This document shows positions 1 through 8,559 of a stretch of 64,000 nt of DNA, one piece after another. Positions within the stretch are counted from its first letter, which is position 1; each line of letters opens with the position of its first letter. Both the position numbers and the translations under genes were made by a program. Below the pieces are notes generated by a model. The model was not told where the DNA came from. It did not search any database and was given only the letters and a program-made list of their open reading frames with translations. Origin of the DNA: Vibrio tritonius (GTDB lineage Bacteria; Pseudomonadota; Gammaproteobacteria; Enterobacterales; Vibrionaceae). Where the stretch lies: NCBI RefSeq assembly GCF_001547935.1, contig NZ_AP014636.1, forward strand, positions 682,001-746,000, given 5' to 3'.

Positions 1-1
1 C

Positions 2-979
2 CAAGAAGATGGCAGTATTACGCGCCGTTATGGTGGTACTGGTTTAGGTTTGGCTATTTGTAAGCAGTTACTGGACCTGATGCATGGAGAAATTCATGTA
101 ACGTCAGAAGTCGGTAAGGGGAGCACATTTGAGTTTTCTATACCGGTCGATTTACAGCTTAGCCAACCTTATCCCATGTTTGCGCCATTAACCGGCAGTG
201 CACTGCTAATTCATAATGGGTCTAACTATCGAACCTTGGTGGTGCGTGAATGCCAACGTTTAGGGCTTCGACTCTATCAAGCGAACAGTGTGGATCAACT
301 CCCCGAGTTACCCAAAGATGTTATGTATGTGCTTTATTGTCAGAATCTCACCCGCAGTGTTCGATCTGATAATGAAGTGTTAGTGCGTACCTTTGCCGAT
401 GCTCAGCGTATTTTGTTACAGCATCACCTTTTTGTGAATAGAGAGTTTTCCATTCCGTTCCATAGCCAGATTACGCTACCTTTGATGGGGCAGCGTTTCG
501 AGCGGGCTTTAAGAGCACTTGTGCCCAATAGTGATACGACTTCGGCGCTAGGGGCGCTCAATGGTGATGATGTTAATTTGAAAGTAGGGCATTTGAATCG
601 AATATTGATCGTAGAAGACAATCTTATGAACCAAAAGATTGCCAGTTTCTTTCTCGAAAAAGCTGGGTTGGATTATGTGATTGTCAGCAACGGTCAGGAG
701 GCTGTCGATATTATTACCCAAGGCGGTGTATTTTGTGCTGTTTTAATGGATTGTATGATGCCTGTGATGGATGGCCTTTCTGCGACGCGCAAAATTCGCC
801 AATGGGAAAAAATCGAGAAACAACGGCGCTTGCCGATCATCGCATTGACTGCCAGCGTATTGGATGAAGATATTGCTAACTGTTTTGATGCGGGGATGGA
901 TGCTTATCTACCCAAACCGTACAAATCTCAGCAACTCTTTGATGTTCTAAATGAACTGAATGTATTTGAACAGAGCTAA
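2..979 (+). CDS. Hybrid sensor histidine kinase, C-terminal part (5' end outside window)
   Basis: The reading frame is open from base 2 and ends at a TAA, so the N-terminus is missing. The first visible residues form the G2 box of a HATPase domain (GGTGLGLAICK, fragment residues about 11-21), followed by the usual strand ending GSTFEFSIPV. A middle stretch (about 60-190) resembles a degenerate receiver without a clear phospho-acceptor. A full receiver domain runs from about residue 200 (RILIVEDN) to the end; the likely phosphorylated Asp is residue 250 in VLMDCMMPVMDG, and the conserved Lys lies in LPKPY. The protein is therefore the ATP-binding plus receiver half of a hybrid kinase that would pass phosphate to an Hpt protein or to a response regulator. 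The sensed signal cannot be inferred because the input domain is not visible. Confidence 0.9.
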   Translation, partial: QEDGSITRRYGGTGLGLAICKQLLDLMHGEIHVTSEVGKGSTFEFSIPVDLQLSQPYPMFAPLTGSALLIHNGSNYRTLVVRECQRLGLRLYQANSVDQLPELPKDVMYVLYCQNLTRSVRSDNEVLVRTFADAQRILLQHHLFVNREFSIPFHSQITLPLMGQRFERALRALVPNSDTTSALGALNGDDVNLKVGHLNRILIVEDNLMNQKIASFFLEKAGLDYVIVSNGQEAVDIITQGGVFCAVLMDCMMPVMDGLSATRKIRQWEKIEKQRRLPIIALTASVLDEDIANCFDAGMDAYLPKPYKSQQLFDVLNELNVFEQS

Positions 980-1004
980 TGGCAAAAGCAAATCGAGAGC
1001 TGAG

Positions 1005-2840
1005 TTACGCTGTCTTCTTATCAAGCGGGTATTGATGCACTAATTGGTAAAAGCTATCGGCGGGCAGCGGTGGAGAGCATAAATAACCTTGGTATAGATC
1101 GCACTGCTCTTGATGTAGTAAGGCAAGCTGTGCTTGTGAGTTGACGCCTTCAGCGATCACTTTTTTGTCTAAGTTGTGACCTAGCTGAATGATGGTGCGT
1201 AATATCATGTGGCTGTCTTTGTCGTGTACGCACTCATCGATAAATGACTTATCAATTTTGATCATGTCGATGGGCAACTGCTTGAGGTAGTTCAATGAGG
1301 AGTAGGCGGTCCCAAAATCATCGATCGCAATTTGTACGCCCATTGCACGTAATTTCTGACAGGTATCTGTTACACGCGACAGTTCCGTCATTAACGTGGT
1401 TTCTGTAATCTCTAGCTGTAATAGTTGTGGCGGCAATTGGTACGTTTTTAATGCATTGGTAACCACATCAATGATGTCATCATAGAGAAACTGGATGGTC
1501 GAAACATTGACTGCAATGCACACTTGACGCCCTTCCTCAAACCAGGCCTTCGCTTGTTGACAGGCGGTATAAATCACCCAACGTCCAATCGGAATGATTT
1601 GCTGGCTTTTTTCTGCCACATTAACGAACTCATCGGGCGTGATCATGCCTAATTGTGGGTGCAACCAGCGGATCAATGCCTCAGCGTGTTCAATACGATT
1701 GGTTTTTATGTCCACTTTCGGTTGGTAATAAAGCGATAGCTGCTTTTTGTTGAGTACAAAAGCGAGTTCTTGCTCGATTTTATGATGGCGAATCATCTCT
1801 TCATCGAGCCGTTGATCGTACCATTGAATACGGTTTTTCCCTTTCAGTTTGGCGCGGTACATTGCCACGTCGGCATTTCGATACCAAAGGTCAACCTGCT
1901 GGCCAGCATCGCTATACAGGGCAATGCCAATGCTGACTGTGGTGAAATAGCTACCGTTTGCAACGCGATACTCTTGCTGACAGTGTGTGACCATCTCTTG
2001 TACCAGTGGTAACAGTTGGGCACGATTAAGGTCATCACCATGGAGGACTAACGCAAATTCATCACCGCTAAGACGATAAACATCGCTTGGGCTATTGTTG
2101 CTCTTGTTCGTATTGTTCTTAAGAGAAAATTGTTTTAAACGACAAGTGAGCTTAGTTAATAGTTGATCACCAGCAACATGGCCTAAGCTGTCGTTAATGC
2201 GCTTAAAGTTATCAATATCTAACACCAATAAGGCGTAATCTCCGCGCAGGTTTTGATCTGTATCGATATTTTCTAGTAGCTCAGTAAAGGCTTTACGATT
2301 GCCAACGCCCGTCAAAAAGTCGGTCATACTTTCTCGACGAAACTTTTCAATTTGGGCATACAGGCGGTGGCGATAGGAGAGACTCAACGTGGCAAACGAA
2401 GTAATGATGATCAATTCTAATGCATCTTCCCAAAATGGCCGTGTTGATAATGTAACGCTTTGAGGAAAACAGGCCGTCAAAACGGCTAATGAACTGACGA
2501 TTGGCCATGCAAAGCCGCGTAGCAAAAGAAGATAACAAAGTGGCACAAGAAAATAGGTATCGGAGATAGGTAGATGTTGATTGGGATGTGCTAGAGGACT
2601 AACGATTAAGACACAAAGTGATACAAAAGCACATGCTTGACGCAATCGGTGACGCTGAGTTAGCCAGCCCAATGTCATTAACAGCCCAAACGTTAAACTA
2701 AAATAGGCTAATCGTTGATGTCCTAATTGAAGATGATCAACGAATAAGGAATGCGTAATGAGAGACAAACCCAGCAAGTAGAGGATAGGCGTAATTGCCT
2801 TGAGCAAAATAGGGTGGCGATGCTGGGGAAAGAGGGCCAT
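1005..2840 (-). CDS. Membrane GGDEF-EAL c-di-GMP signalling protein
   Basis: The 611-residue protein has a hydrophobic N-terminal third (about residues 10-155, roughly five to six membrane segments), then a GGDEF domain (about 170-335) and an EAL domain (about 350-600). The GGDEF signature reads SGDEF, so its first Gly is replaced by Ser; many such variants stay active, so cyclase activity is open. The EAL domain keeps EALIRW, the Asn of VNVS, EITET, DDFGTAYSS, the Lys of IKIDKSF and AEGVN, so c-di-GMP phosphodiesterase activity is likely. It faces the preceding kinase gene tail to tail. An ATG preceded by TAGGATG supports the chosen start. Confidence 0.9.
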   Translation of the reverse strand: MALFPQHRHPILLKAITPILYLLGLSLITHSLFVDHLQLGHQRLAYFSLTFGLLMTLGWLTQRHRLRQACAFVSLCVLIVSPLAHPNQHLPISDTYFLVPLCYLLLLRGFAWPIVSSLAVLTACFPQSVTLSTRPFWEDALELIIITSFATLSLSYRHRLYAQIEKFRRESMTDFLTGVGNRKAFTELLENIDTDQNLRGDYALLVLDIDNFKRINDSLGHVAGDQLLTKLTCRLKQFSLKNNTNKSNNSPSDVYRLSGDEFALVLHGDDLNRAQLLPLVQEMVTHCQQEYRVANGSYFTTVSIGIALYSDAGQQVDLWYRNADVAMYRAKLKGKNRIQWYDQRLDEEMIRHHKIEQELAFVLNKKQLSLYYQPKVDIKTNRIEHAEALIRWLHPQLGMITPDEFVNVAEKSQQIIPIGRWVIYTACQQAKAWFEEGRQVCIAVNVSTIQFLYDDIIDVVTNALKTYQLPPQLLQLEITETTLMTELSRVTDTCQKLRAMGVQIAIDDFGTAYSSLNYLKQLPIDMIKIDKSFIDECVHDKDSHMILRTIIQLGHNLDKKVIAEGVNSQAQLALLHQEQCDLYQGYLCSPPLPADSFYQLVHQYPLDKKTA

Positions 2841-2914
2841 GTAACATCCTAACGGGTAAAGGAGGCGTAAACAGCACGCCTCTTGTTTAAACCCCAGTCT
2901 AGACGTTATGAACT

Positions 2915-2966
2915 GAAAAAAAGAGCCCTTGTTGATGAATAACTCGGCATAAGGGCGTTCTTTTTA
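2915..2966 (-). terminator. Terminator downstream of the dCMP-deaminase-like gene
   Basis: An imperfect hairpin (arms AAGAGCCCTT and AAGGGCGTTCTT) is flanked on the + strand by an A run, which is a U run on the minus-strand transcript. It sits just after the minus-strand gene ending at 2989 and before the next minus-strand gene. Confidence 0.65.
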
Positions 2967-2988
2967 ACAGGATCTCACAAATAAGACG

Positions 2989-3462
2989 CTATTCGCCGAC
3001 AGAAGGGACATTAGTGAAGGCAACTAGCTCTGATGGTGGTAGCCAGTTAACTTTCACTCCTGCCTGTAAAAACATCTCTTGGCTTACTTTGATTTTGTCT
3101 CCCCAACGAGATAAAAATTCTTCATTCTGTTCGGGGCAGTGCACTGCTGCAATCCCAGTTTGAATGATTTTTGCAGCGCAGTTAGGACAAGGAAAGTGAG
3201 TGACATAAATTTCACAGCCATCTAAATCACGTTTAGCAAACAGGATGGCATTTTCCTCAGCATGCAATGTTTTGAGGTATTTCATATCACGGTCGTCTGT
3301 ATTGGCACTGTCTGAAATGCCATGTGGATAACCGTTGAAGCCCACTGAAACAATGCGGTTTTGTTTGACAATGACAGCGCCAACTTGTGTCGATGGATCT
3401 TTACTCCAAGAGCTAACAAGTTCTGCCATTTGGTAAAAGCGTTGTGCCCATTTTGAAATCAT
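2989..3462 (-). CDS. dCMP deaminase family zinc enzyme
   Basis: The product is about 157 residues with the cytidine/deoxycytidylate deaminase fold. The zinc-binding and catalytic signature HAEENA (His ligand plus proton-shuttle Glu) is followed by PCPNCAAKII, which supplies the two Cys ligands. The N-terminal STQVGAVIV and NGYPHG segments are typical of dCMP deaminases, which convert dCMP to dUMP for thymidylate synthesis. The start at 3462 (MISKWAQRFY) is preferred over an ATG seven codons upstream because AAGGA lies eight bases before it. Other small deaminases of the same superfamily cannot be excluded. The gene is monocistronic with its own terminator. Confidence 0.85.
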   Translation of the reverse strand: MISKWAQRFYQMAELVSSWSKDPSTQVGAVIVKQNRIVSVGFNGYPHGISDSANTDDRDMKYLKTLHAEENAILFAKRDLDGCEIYVTHFPCPNCAAKIIQTGIAAVHCPEQNEEFLSRWGDKIKVSQEMFLQAGVKVNWLPPSELVAFTNVPSVGE

Positions 3463-3956
3463 ATTTTGGTTCCTTAACAAATGTCGCAGTGAGTGTGGTT
3501 AACTCATTTATACAACATCACCAGCCAAAGCGGTTTCTGTCATGTTTTCTATTTAATAGAAGCGTAGACGTTACTTTATCAGTAAGTCACGCCTGTATTT
3601 GGTTTCTTAACGATAAGCGCTTCGCCATTCGTTGTGAAATTATTCTTTATATAACCTAGGAAAACCAGCATTTTTATGCTGTTAGGCCCTCTATAAAGCA
3701 CATTTGGTGGGTTTTTACGCACAATGTCAGGTCAAAATTGCACTAGTTTGGTGAAAAATGGCAATTTGTCCATGGTTCGTGTAAGAGATCTCTTACAAGG
3801 TGCGTAGGAAAATGAGTTATTTTACGCGTGATATGTGCCGATGAAGAAATCTAATATATTGTTTTATCGTAATTAATTGCCTTTGCTTTGTCTTGGTGCA
3901 GTGAGGTTTTTGTTTGTCTGGGTTGTGTCATAATACTTATGGGGTATTCTGTATTC
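3463..3956. other. Intergenic regulatory region upstream of the Csr RNA
   Basis: No credible gene is seen. The stretch carries the dCMP-deaminase-like promoter at its left end and the GacA/VarA box plus the Csr RNA promoter at its right end. A possible core promoter is TTGTGT (3923-3928) with TATTCT (3945-3950) at 16-bp spacing; CATAAT at 3929-3934 is an alternative -10. Confidence 0.5.
3780..3797. promoter_or_regulatory. GacA/UvrY/VarA upstream activating box
   Basis: The site TGTAAGAGATCTCTTACA is a perfect 18-bp palindrome and matches the GacA-family UAS, TGTAAG-N6-CTTACA. In relatives, this box lies roughly 150-190 bp upstream of the start of csrB/rsmZ-type RNAs. Here it lies about 170 bp upstream of the proposed RNA start, which supports both calls. 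Confidence 0.85.
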
Positions 3957-4297
3957 ATCGGCAGGACGCTGATACGGAACAGGAAAGACCCAGGGATTGG
4001 TCATCTTCAGGAAGAAGATTCGGCATTTCAGGATGAAAGGTCGGCAAGGAACGCAAATACACAGTCGAACACGTTTAGCCAGAATGGTTATTACTTTTTG
4101 AGATTGTGGACTTTTAAGGATAAAAGGCGCGTCTGCTAGGATGGCAGAGACATGGACACCGCTAGGATGGCGATGAAATGGAATGCGCTGAAGGATTCAG
4201 CAAACTATCAGGGATTGGATGCAGGGAGCACCTTTCGTAGCGGGATTGCTGCAAGTAAGAACTACCCCCACCAAGTGTCAGCTTGGTGGGGTTTTTC
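3957..4297 (+). ncRNA. csrB: CsrB-family regulatory RNA (CsrA-sequestering)
   Basis: This roughly 340-nt stretch has about 18 GGA motifs, many as AGGA or GGGA in short hairpin-like contexts (for example CTAGGATGG twice, CAGGATGAAAGG, GCAGGGAGC, GCGGGATTGC), and ends in a strong Rho-independent terminator. That is the layout of CsrB/CsrC/RsmZ RNAs, which bind many CsrA dimers and relieve CsrA repression of translation. A perfect GacA/VarA box lies upstream, as expected for control by the VarS/VarA two-component system. The 5' end is approximate (3940-3965). Vibrios usually carry several such RNAs; which paralogue this is cannot be told. A short ORF inside it is ignored because it has no ribosome site and no recognisable product. 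Confidence 0.87.
4265..4297 (+). terminator. Rho-independent terminator of the CsrB-family RNA
   Basis: The hairpin has 10-bp arms CCCCACCAAG (4266-4275) and CTTGGTGGGG (4282-4291), a six-base loop and a following TTTTTC run. Confidence 0.95.
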
Positions 4298-4622
4298 TTG
4301 TCTGCGTGTTTGTTATTAAAGCAACAAGAACGTGTGTTATACCAACTGTGGTCATTTATTTACCATTCGTGCTCGCTAATGTGGTGATCACCGCGCAATA
4401 GTTTTTTCATTCGAATAAATAGTGAAAGCTAAGCTACTCCTTGTTTTGATTGCTTTTTCTATCAAATTTTAATCCGATAATGGGTTAGAAGGGCCTTCGA
4501 TGGTTACACGCTGTTACTACTTTATGGTTACACCTGTTGCCAGCTACCATGACTCTTGTTAATGTGCTGGCATTCTGTCTGCTGTCATCTGTGACAGAGC
4601 CTTTCATCCTATCGGTGGTTAT
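4298..4622. other. Intergenic stretch without recognised features
   Basis: About 325 bp between the RNA terminator and the ExoD-like gene. The short ORFs here have no ribosome site or recognisable product. It presumably holds the promoter of the next gene, but no clear site was picked out. Confidence 0.4.
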
Positions 4623-5201
4623 GTGGAAAAAACATCTTATTTTTTGATTCGGATTTTGAAGGAATTCCCAGAATCAGAAATTTCTATTGGCTCATTGCTT
4701 GAGCTGCTTAAGCGCCGCTCTTATGGCGCCTTACTTATTCTGCTGAGCTTGATAGGTTTGATTCCAGGTATCTCTTTTCTTGCTGGGTTCGCCATTTTTT
4801 GGCTAGGCCTGCAAATGGCCCTGGGTTTTACCGCGCCTCGTTTGCCTGCGTTTGCTCGTAAGCGTTACTTAGATCAGCAAAAAACACTGCATTTTATTGA
4901 AGAGCTTCAACCTTGGTTACAGCGATTAGAAAAATACGTTAAGCCGCGTTGGGAGCCATTATGCGGTTCAATGATTCGCCGTATGATCGGCGGACTCATT
5001 TGTGTGTTGGCGTTAGTATCGGTATTACCTCTGCCTTTTGTGAACTTCGCCCCTAACTTTGCTGTGATTTGTTTGTCACTTGGCATTATTGAAAAAGATG
5101 GCGTGTGTATATTAGCCGGTACGGTAATGAGCGCGATTGCCATTTGGATTGGGTATCTATTGGTACGTGTGGCGTTCCACTCGTTAATGTTGGTATTATG
5201 A
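4623..5201 (+). CDS. ExoD-like exopolysaccharide synthesis membrane protein
   Basis: The 192-residue product matches the ExoD family pattern: a short N-terminal helical region ending in LLELLKRRSYGALL, then hydrophobic segments at about residues 35-60, 118-140 and 150-185, with LIGLIPGISF and LPLPFVNFAPNF motifs. ExoD was first described as needed for exopolysaccharide production and nodule invasion in rhizobia; its biochemical role is unknown, so function in this organism is inferred only from family. The start is a GTG with a poor ribosome site. The gene lies alone 30 bp upstream of the OsmC-like gene and may be co-transcribed with it. Confidence 0.75.
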   Translation: MEKTSYFLIRILKEFPESEISIGSLLELLKRRSYGALLILLSLIGLIPGISFLAGFAIFWLGLQMALGFTAPRLPAFARKRYLDQQKTLHFIEELQPWLQRLEKYVKPRWEPLCGSMIRRMIGGLICVLALVSVLPLPFVNFAPNFAVICLSLGIIEKDGVCILAGTVMSAIAIWIGYLLVRVAFHSLMLVL

Positions 5202-5230
5202 TGTTTTCACACTTATCAGAGAGTTAAATA

Positions 5231-5632
5231 ATGGAAGCTCAAGTCAAATGGGTTGAGGGATTTAAATTCCTTGGCCACTCAAATTCAGGTCACTCTGTCG
5301 TTATGGACGGTAGTGGCGGTGCCACAGCGCCAAGCCCAATGGAAATGGTGATGATGGCTGCTGGTGGTTGTAGCTCTGTTGATGTGGTGGATGGCTTGAA
5401 AAGCGCGAATCAAAAAGTCACGTCATGTAATGCTCGTATTACAGCAGAGCGTCGTGAAGCTGCACCTCGTTTGTTTACTAAAATCAACATTCACTTTGAA
5501 GTGGCTGGTGAAAATCTAGATCAAGACGTTGTAGCAAAAGTTACCGCTGATTCGTTAGAAAAGTACTGCTCAGTTTGTCTTATGCTAGGCAAAGGGGTGG
5601 AAATGACCCACAGTTGGGAAATCATCGCTTAG
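5231..5632 (+). CDS. OsmC/Ohr-family protein, YhfA-like
   Basis: The 133-residue product has the OsmC fold pattern, with two conserved Cys at about positions 47 (AAGGCSSVDVV) and 113 (LEKYCSVC). Family members reduce organic hydroperoxides through this Cys pair. The sequence around SPMEMVMMAAGGCSSVD and the C-terminal THSWEI is closest to the YhfA branch, whose substrate is not well defined. A third Cys (116) follows the second. A terminator follows directly. The gene may be transcribed with the ExoD-like gene 29 bp upstream. Confidence 0.85.
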   Translation: MEAQVKWVEGFKFLGHSNSGHSVVMDGSGGATAPSPMEMVMMAAGGCSSVDVVDGLKSANQKVTSCNARITAERREAAPRLFTKINIHFEVAGENLDQDVVAKVTADSLEKYCSVCLMLGKGVEMTHSWEIIA

Positions 5633-5654
5633 TTATTGATACGTTATGAATCTT

Positions 5655-5683
5655 AAAACCGAGCTATTATGCTCGGTTTTTTT
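5655..5683 (+). terminator. Rho-independent terminator
   Basis: Arms AAAACCGAGC and GCTCGGTTTT are separated by six bases and followed by further T residues, just after the OsmC-like gene. Confidence 0.9.
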
Positions 5684-5868
5684 ACGGTTAATATTCTGCA
5701 TTTTTATGTGTTAAGTTGCTTAAATAATCAAACGCTAAATCAAGCTGAGTCATTGCTTCCAAATCTCTTATCACTGTATTCGTAAGCGTGAAATAGCCCA
5801 CTTTTTCCTGAGAAAAAACTCAGTAGCCTGTCCCAAATAGGGTGAATTGAGCAGTAGAAGGCGAACGA

Positions 5869-6420
5869 ATGAGTGAGTTAGAGAAAATGTTACGTGGTGA
5901 AGAGTTTGATGGATCTTCACCGGAGATAGAGCAACTGCGAATCGATACTGCCGCATTGAAGTTGGAGATGAATCAATCGATCGATTCCGATCAACGTTAC
6001 GCATTGCAGCAGCGTCTTTTCCATGCCATAGGCGAATCGAGTATGGTGCAACCGCCTTTTCACTGTGAATTTGGTCAAACCATTTCTATAGGTCATCATA
6101 CCTTCCTCAACATGAACGTTACCATGCTAGATGGCGCACCAATTACCATTGGTAATCATGTGTTGGTGGGGCCTAACTGTCAGTTTTATACACCCACACA
6201 TTCGTTGGACTATCGTGAACGAAAGCATTGGGAAGTGGTATGCCAACCGATCACGGTGGAAGATGACGTGTGGATTGGTGGCAGTGTGGTGATTACCCAA
6301 GGCGTTACCATTGGGGCACGCTCTGTGATTGCCGCAAACTCGGTGGTTACCAGTGATGTGCCTAGTGATTGCCTATATGCCGGTAGCCCAGCACGCTTTA
6401 TTAAATCGTTGAACGATTAG
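5869..6420 (+). CDS. Sugar O-acetyltransferase of the maltose/galactoside acetyltransferase family
   Basis: The 183-residue protein has an N-terminal Mac-type helical region (MSELEKMLRGEEF) followed by left-handed beta-helix hexapeptide repeats (ITIGNHVLVGPNC, VWIGGSVVITQGVTIGARSVIAANSVV). The catalytic His lies in THSLDYRER and the C-terminal AGSPARFIK turn is typical. The enzyme would transfer an acetyl group from acetyl-CoA to a sugar hydroxyl, in the manner of Maa or LacA; the acceptor sugar is unknown. It stands alone between two other + strand genes. A Nod-factor-type NodL function is a family alternative but has no support from context. Confidence 0.88.
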   Translation: MSELEKMLRGEEFDGSSPEIEQLRIDTAALKLEMNQSIDSDQRYALQQRLFHAIGESSMVQPPFHCEFGQTISIGHHTFLNMNVTMLDGAPITIGNHVLVGPNCQFYTPTHSLDYRERKHWEVVCQPITVEDDVWIGGSVVITQGVTIGARSVIAANSVVTSDVPSDCLYAGSPARFIKSLND

Positions 6421-6469
6421 ATAAGCTCTTCTTTCTTGTAACAAATTGGTTTAGATTACTTTCTTTCCC

Positions 6470-7414
6470 ATGAGTTCGGGTAGGGGTTCTAGGTTGCAAC
6501 ATACTGGCTTAAAGAATAAATACACTTGGTTTGGCGTCGCTGCCATTATGCTGTGGGCGTGTTCTGTTGGATTAACTCGCAGCGTCACAGAATTGCTTTC
6601 TCCGATTGGTGGCGCGGCCATGATGTATTCTGTGAGTACGTTGTTTTTGTGGTTAGTGTTTGGTTTTCCGCGTATTAGTTTGAAATCGCTACGTTATTTT
6701 GTCATCGGTGGCATTTTGTTTGCCGCGTACGAGATATGCATTTCTTTAGCCGTTGGGTTATCCCATTCTCGCCATCAGGCCATGGAAATGGCGGTAGTGA
6801 ATTATTTGTGGCCAGCACTCACGGTGTTGCTGACGGTTTTTGTTCAGCGCAAAAGAAACAGCGTTTGGCTTTATGTCGGGGTACTTATTGCATTTAGCGG
6901 CGTGGTTTGGTGCCTGTTTAATGGTGAAGCTTGGTCGCTAGAGGTGCTTTCCGCCAATGTCGCAGATAACCCCCTTACATATGGATTGGCGTTGTTTGGG
7001 GCGGTTATTTGGGCGCTGTATTGCACATTAACGCAGAGTTGGTCTGATGGTGAAAATGGTATTACGCTTTTTTTTGCTCTCACAGCACTGACATTGTGGG
7101 GACAATATGGCTTAAGCGATGAACCAGCTCTGGCGTTTTCTTACACTAGCATCGGTTATTTATTGGCTTCGGCTGCGGTGATGGGCAGTGGCTACGGTTT
7201 GTGGAACTTAGCGATTTTACGCGGCGACATGATGTTGCTTGCTACGTTATCCTATTTTACCCCAGTGTTTGCGACGCTATTTTCGTCTCTTATTTTAGGC
7301 ATTGTGCTTGATTGGTCATTCTGGCAAGGCGTTGCTATGGTGAGTCTGGGCTCTTTAATTTGCTGGTGGGTGACTCGAGATAAGCCTCAGTCTCTCGCTA
7401 CTGTATCGACATGA
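6470..7414 (+). CDS. yddG: Aromatic amino acid exporter of the DMT/EamA family, YddG-like
   Basis: The 314-residue protein has about ten membrane segments. It resembles remembered E. coli YddG along its length, with shared segments such as GFPRI, YEIC, HQA(I/M)E, VNYLWP(A/S)LT, LYCTLT/AYCTVT, SYFTPV and the C-terminal SFWQG-MV-GSL-CW block. YddG exports Phe, Tyr, Trp and analogues across the inner membrane. The first ATG (6470) gives an N-terminal tail of about 17 extra polar residues and has no clear ribosome site, so the true start is uncertain. It lies a few kb from the phhAB phenylalanine genes, but no operon link is visible. A bidirectional terminator separates it from the convergent CDF gene. 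Confidence 0.85.
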   Translation: MSSGRGSRLQHTGLKNKYTWFGVAAIMLWACSVGLTRSVTELLSPIGGAAMMYSVSTLFLWLVFGFPRISLKSLRYFVIGGILFAAYEICISLAVGLSHSRHQAMEMAVVNYLWPALTVLLTVFVQRKRNSVWLYVGVLIAFSGVVWCLFNGEAWSLEVLSANVADNPLTYGLALFGAVIWALYCTLTQSWSDGENGITLFFALTALTLWGQYGLSDEPALAFSYTSIGYLLASAAVMGSGYGLWNLAILRGDMMLLATLSYFTPVFATLFSSLILGIVLDWSFWQGVAMVSLGSLICWWVTRDKPQSLATVST

Positions 7415-7430
7415 TGATTGAAAACAAAAA

Positions 7431-7460
7431 AGGATGCATGGTTGAGATATGCATCCTTTC
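7431..7460. terminator. Bidirectional terminator between convergent genes
   Basis: Arms AGGATGCAT and ATGCATCCT form a hairpin with an A run on the left and TTTC on the right, between the tails of the YddG-like gene and the CDF gene. Confidence 0.85.
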
Positions 7461-7488
7461 ATTTAGGCTTGCGCTTCATGGGTCAAAA

Positions 7489-8382
7489 TCATGCCACATT
7501 AAGGGTAAGCTGAAGTTCAAAAGGCAGTTTAGAGAGCCTTTTCTGTAACATCTTACGCGTAGTTTCAATATCGTTCATGGCGATCACATCATGATCATCA
7601 GCGACAATATCGATATCAACCCACAGTTCACGGCCAATTTTTGTTACACCAGCCAACTCTAACACTTGTTCTGATTCACGATTGGCTGCCAAAATGCCTT
7701 GGTCTACGCTTTTACAAATCTCTTTGTCCGGAGCCATTAGTAGGATTTCGCGCATTGAAGATTTAAGCATAGTTAGGGGTACTTTAACAAAGTAGAACCC
7801 CATCATGAGCATTAAACTTGAATCCACGTAAACGGCGTAATGGGCATAAGGTGTTAAAGTCATTAACCAAGCAATTACGAATGCGACTGTGATAACCATA
7901 CTCAGCATGGTATCCATTTGCCATTGCTTGACCTCGGCGACGATCAGGCCTGATGAATATTTGCGGTTCATACGGCTTATCTGCCACCAAGCATAACCAC
8001 AACCTAAGACGTTAATCACACCGAATATGGTGGCAATCGAGGCATCGACAGCATGACCACCGTTGAATAAATCAACGACTGATGAGTACAGTGAATACCC
8101 AACCACCATCAAGATCACAAGACCTTTAATCGCGATAACCAGAGGTTCAAGTACAGCTCGACCAAATGGAAAACGGTGGTCCGATGGTTTTTCTAAATAT
8201 TTCGCTACAGTCAGCGACAATAATGTTAACAGTAAACTGACTGAAGAGTAGATACCGTCAAAGGCAATAACGAGTGACCCTACCAGTAGACCGACGACCA
8301 GTCCTCCACCAGCAAAGGCTGATGAAATGATGGCTGATATGGTCAGAACTCGCTTTTCGTTACGACTGGTTTGAGTACACAT
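7489..8382 (-). CDS. Cation diffusion facilitator family transporter with altered site residues
   Basis: The 297-residue protein has about six membrane helices followed by a C-terminal cytoplasmic domain, and carries the CDF motif DGIYSS in helix 2 plus HRFPFGR after it. CDF proteins export divalent metals in exchange for protons. Compared with FieF/YiiP, whose transport site is Asp45, Asp49, His153 and Asp157, the equivalent positions here read Asp42, Ser46, Gln153 and Asp157. One residue of each pair is thus replaced, and the substrate may differ from Zn/Fe. The gene is monocistronic, and the start is an ATG with AGGT upstream. Confidence 0.85.
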   Translation of the reverse strand: MCTQTSRNEKRVLTISAIISSAFAGGGLVVGLLVGSLVIAFDGIYSSVSLLLTLLSLTVAKYLEKPSDHRFPFGRAVLEPLVIAIKGLVILMVVGYSLYSSVVDLFNGGHAVDASIATIFGVINVLGCGYAWWQISRMNRKYSSGLIVAEVKQWQMDTMLSMVITVAFVIAWLMTLTPYAHYAVYVDSSLMLMMGFYFVKVPLTMLKSSMREILLMAPDKEICKSVDQGILAANRESEQVLELAGVTKIGRELWVDIDIVADDHDVIAMNDIETTRKMLQKRLSKLPFELQLTLNVA

Positions 8383-8559
8383 GGAAGTTTACCTAGTAAA
8401 AAGATACTTCCAATTTTGGCTGCAATAGAAAGTTTTACAATCTAAAAATGAAACGTCAATTGGCTAATAAATAGACAGCGTAAGTAATGTCTATATTTAT
8501 CATATGGTTAAATATCAATCTTAGCGCCAATAAAGTTGGCGCTGAGTGATGTTGTTTGT

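Noticed and set aside
3888..4139. 83-residue ORF inside the Csr RNA region
   Set aside because: It lacks a ribosome site and family features; GGA-rich RNA features and the terminator explain the stretch better.
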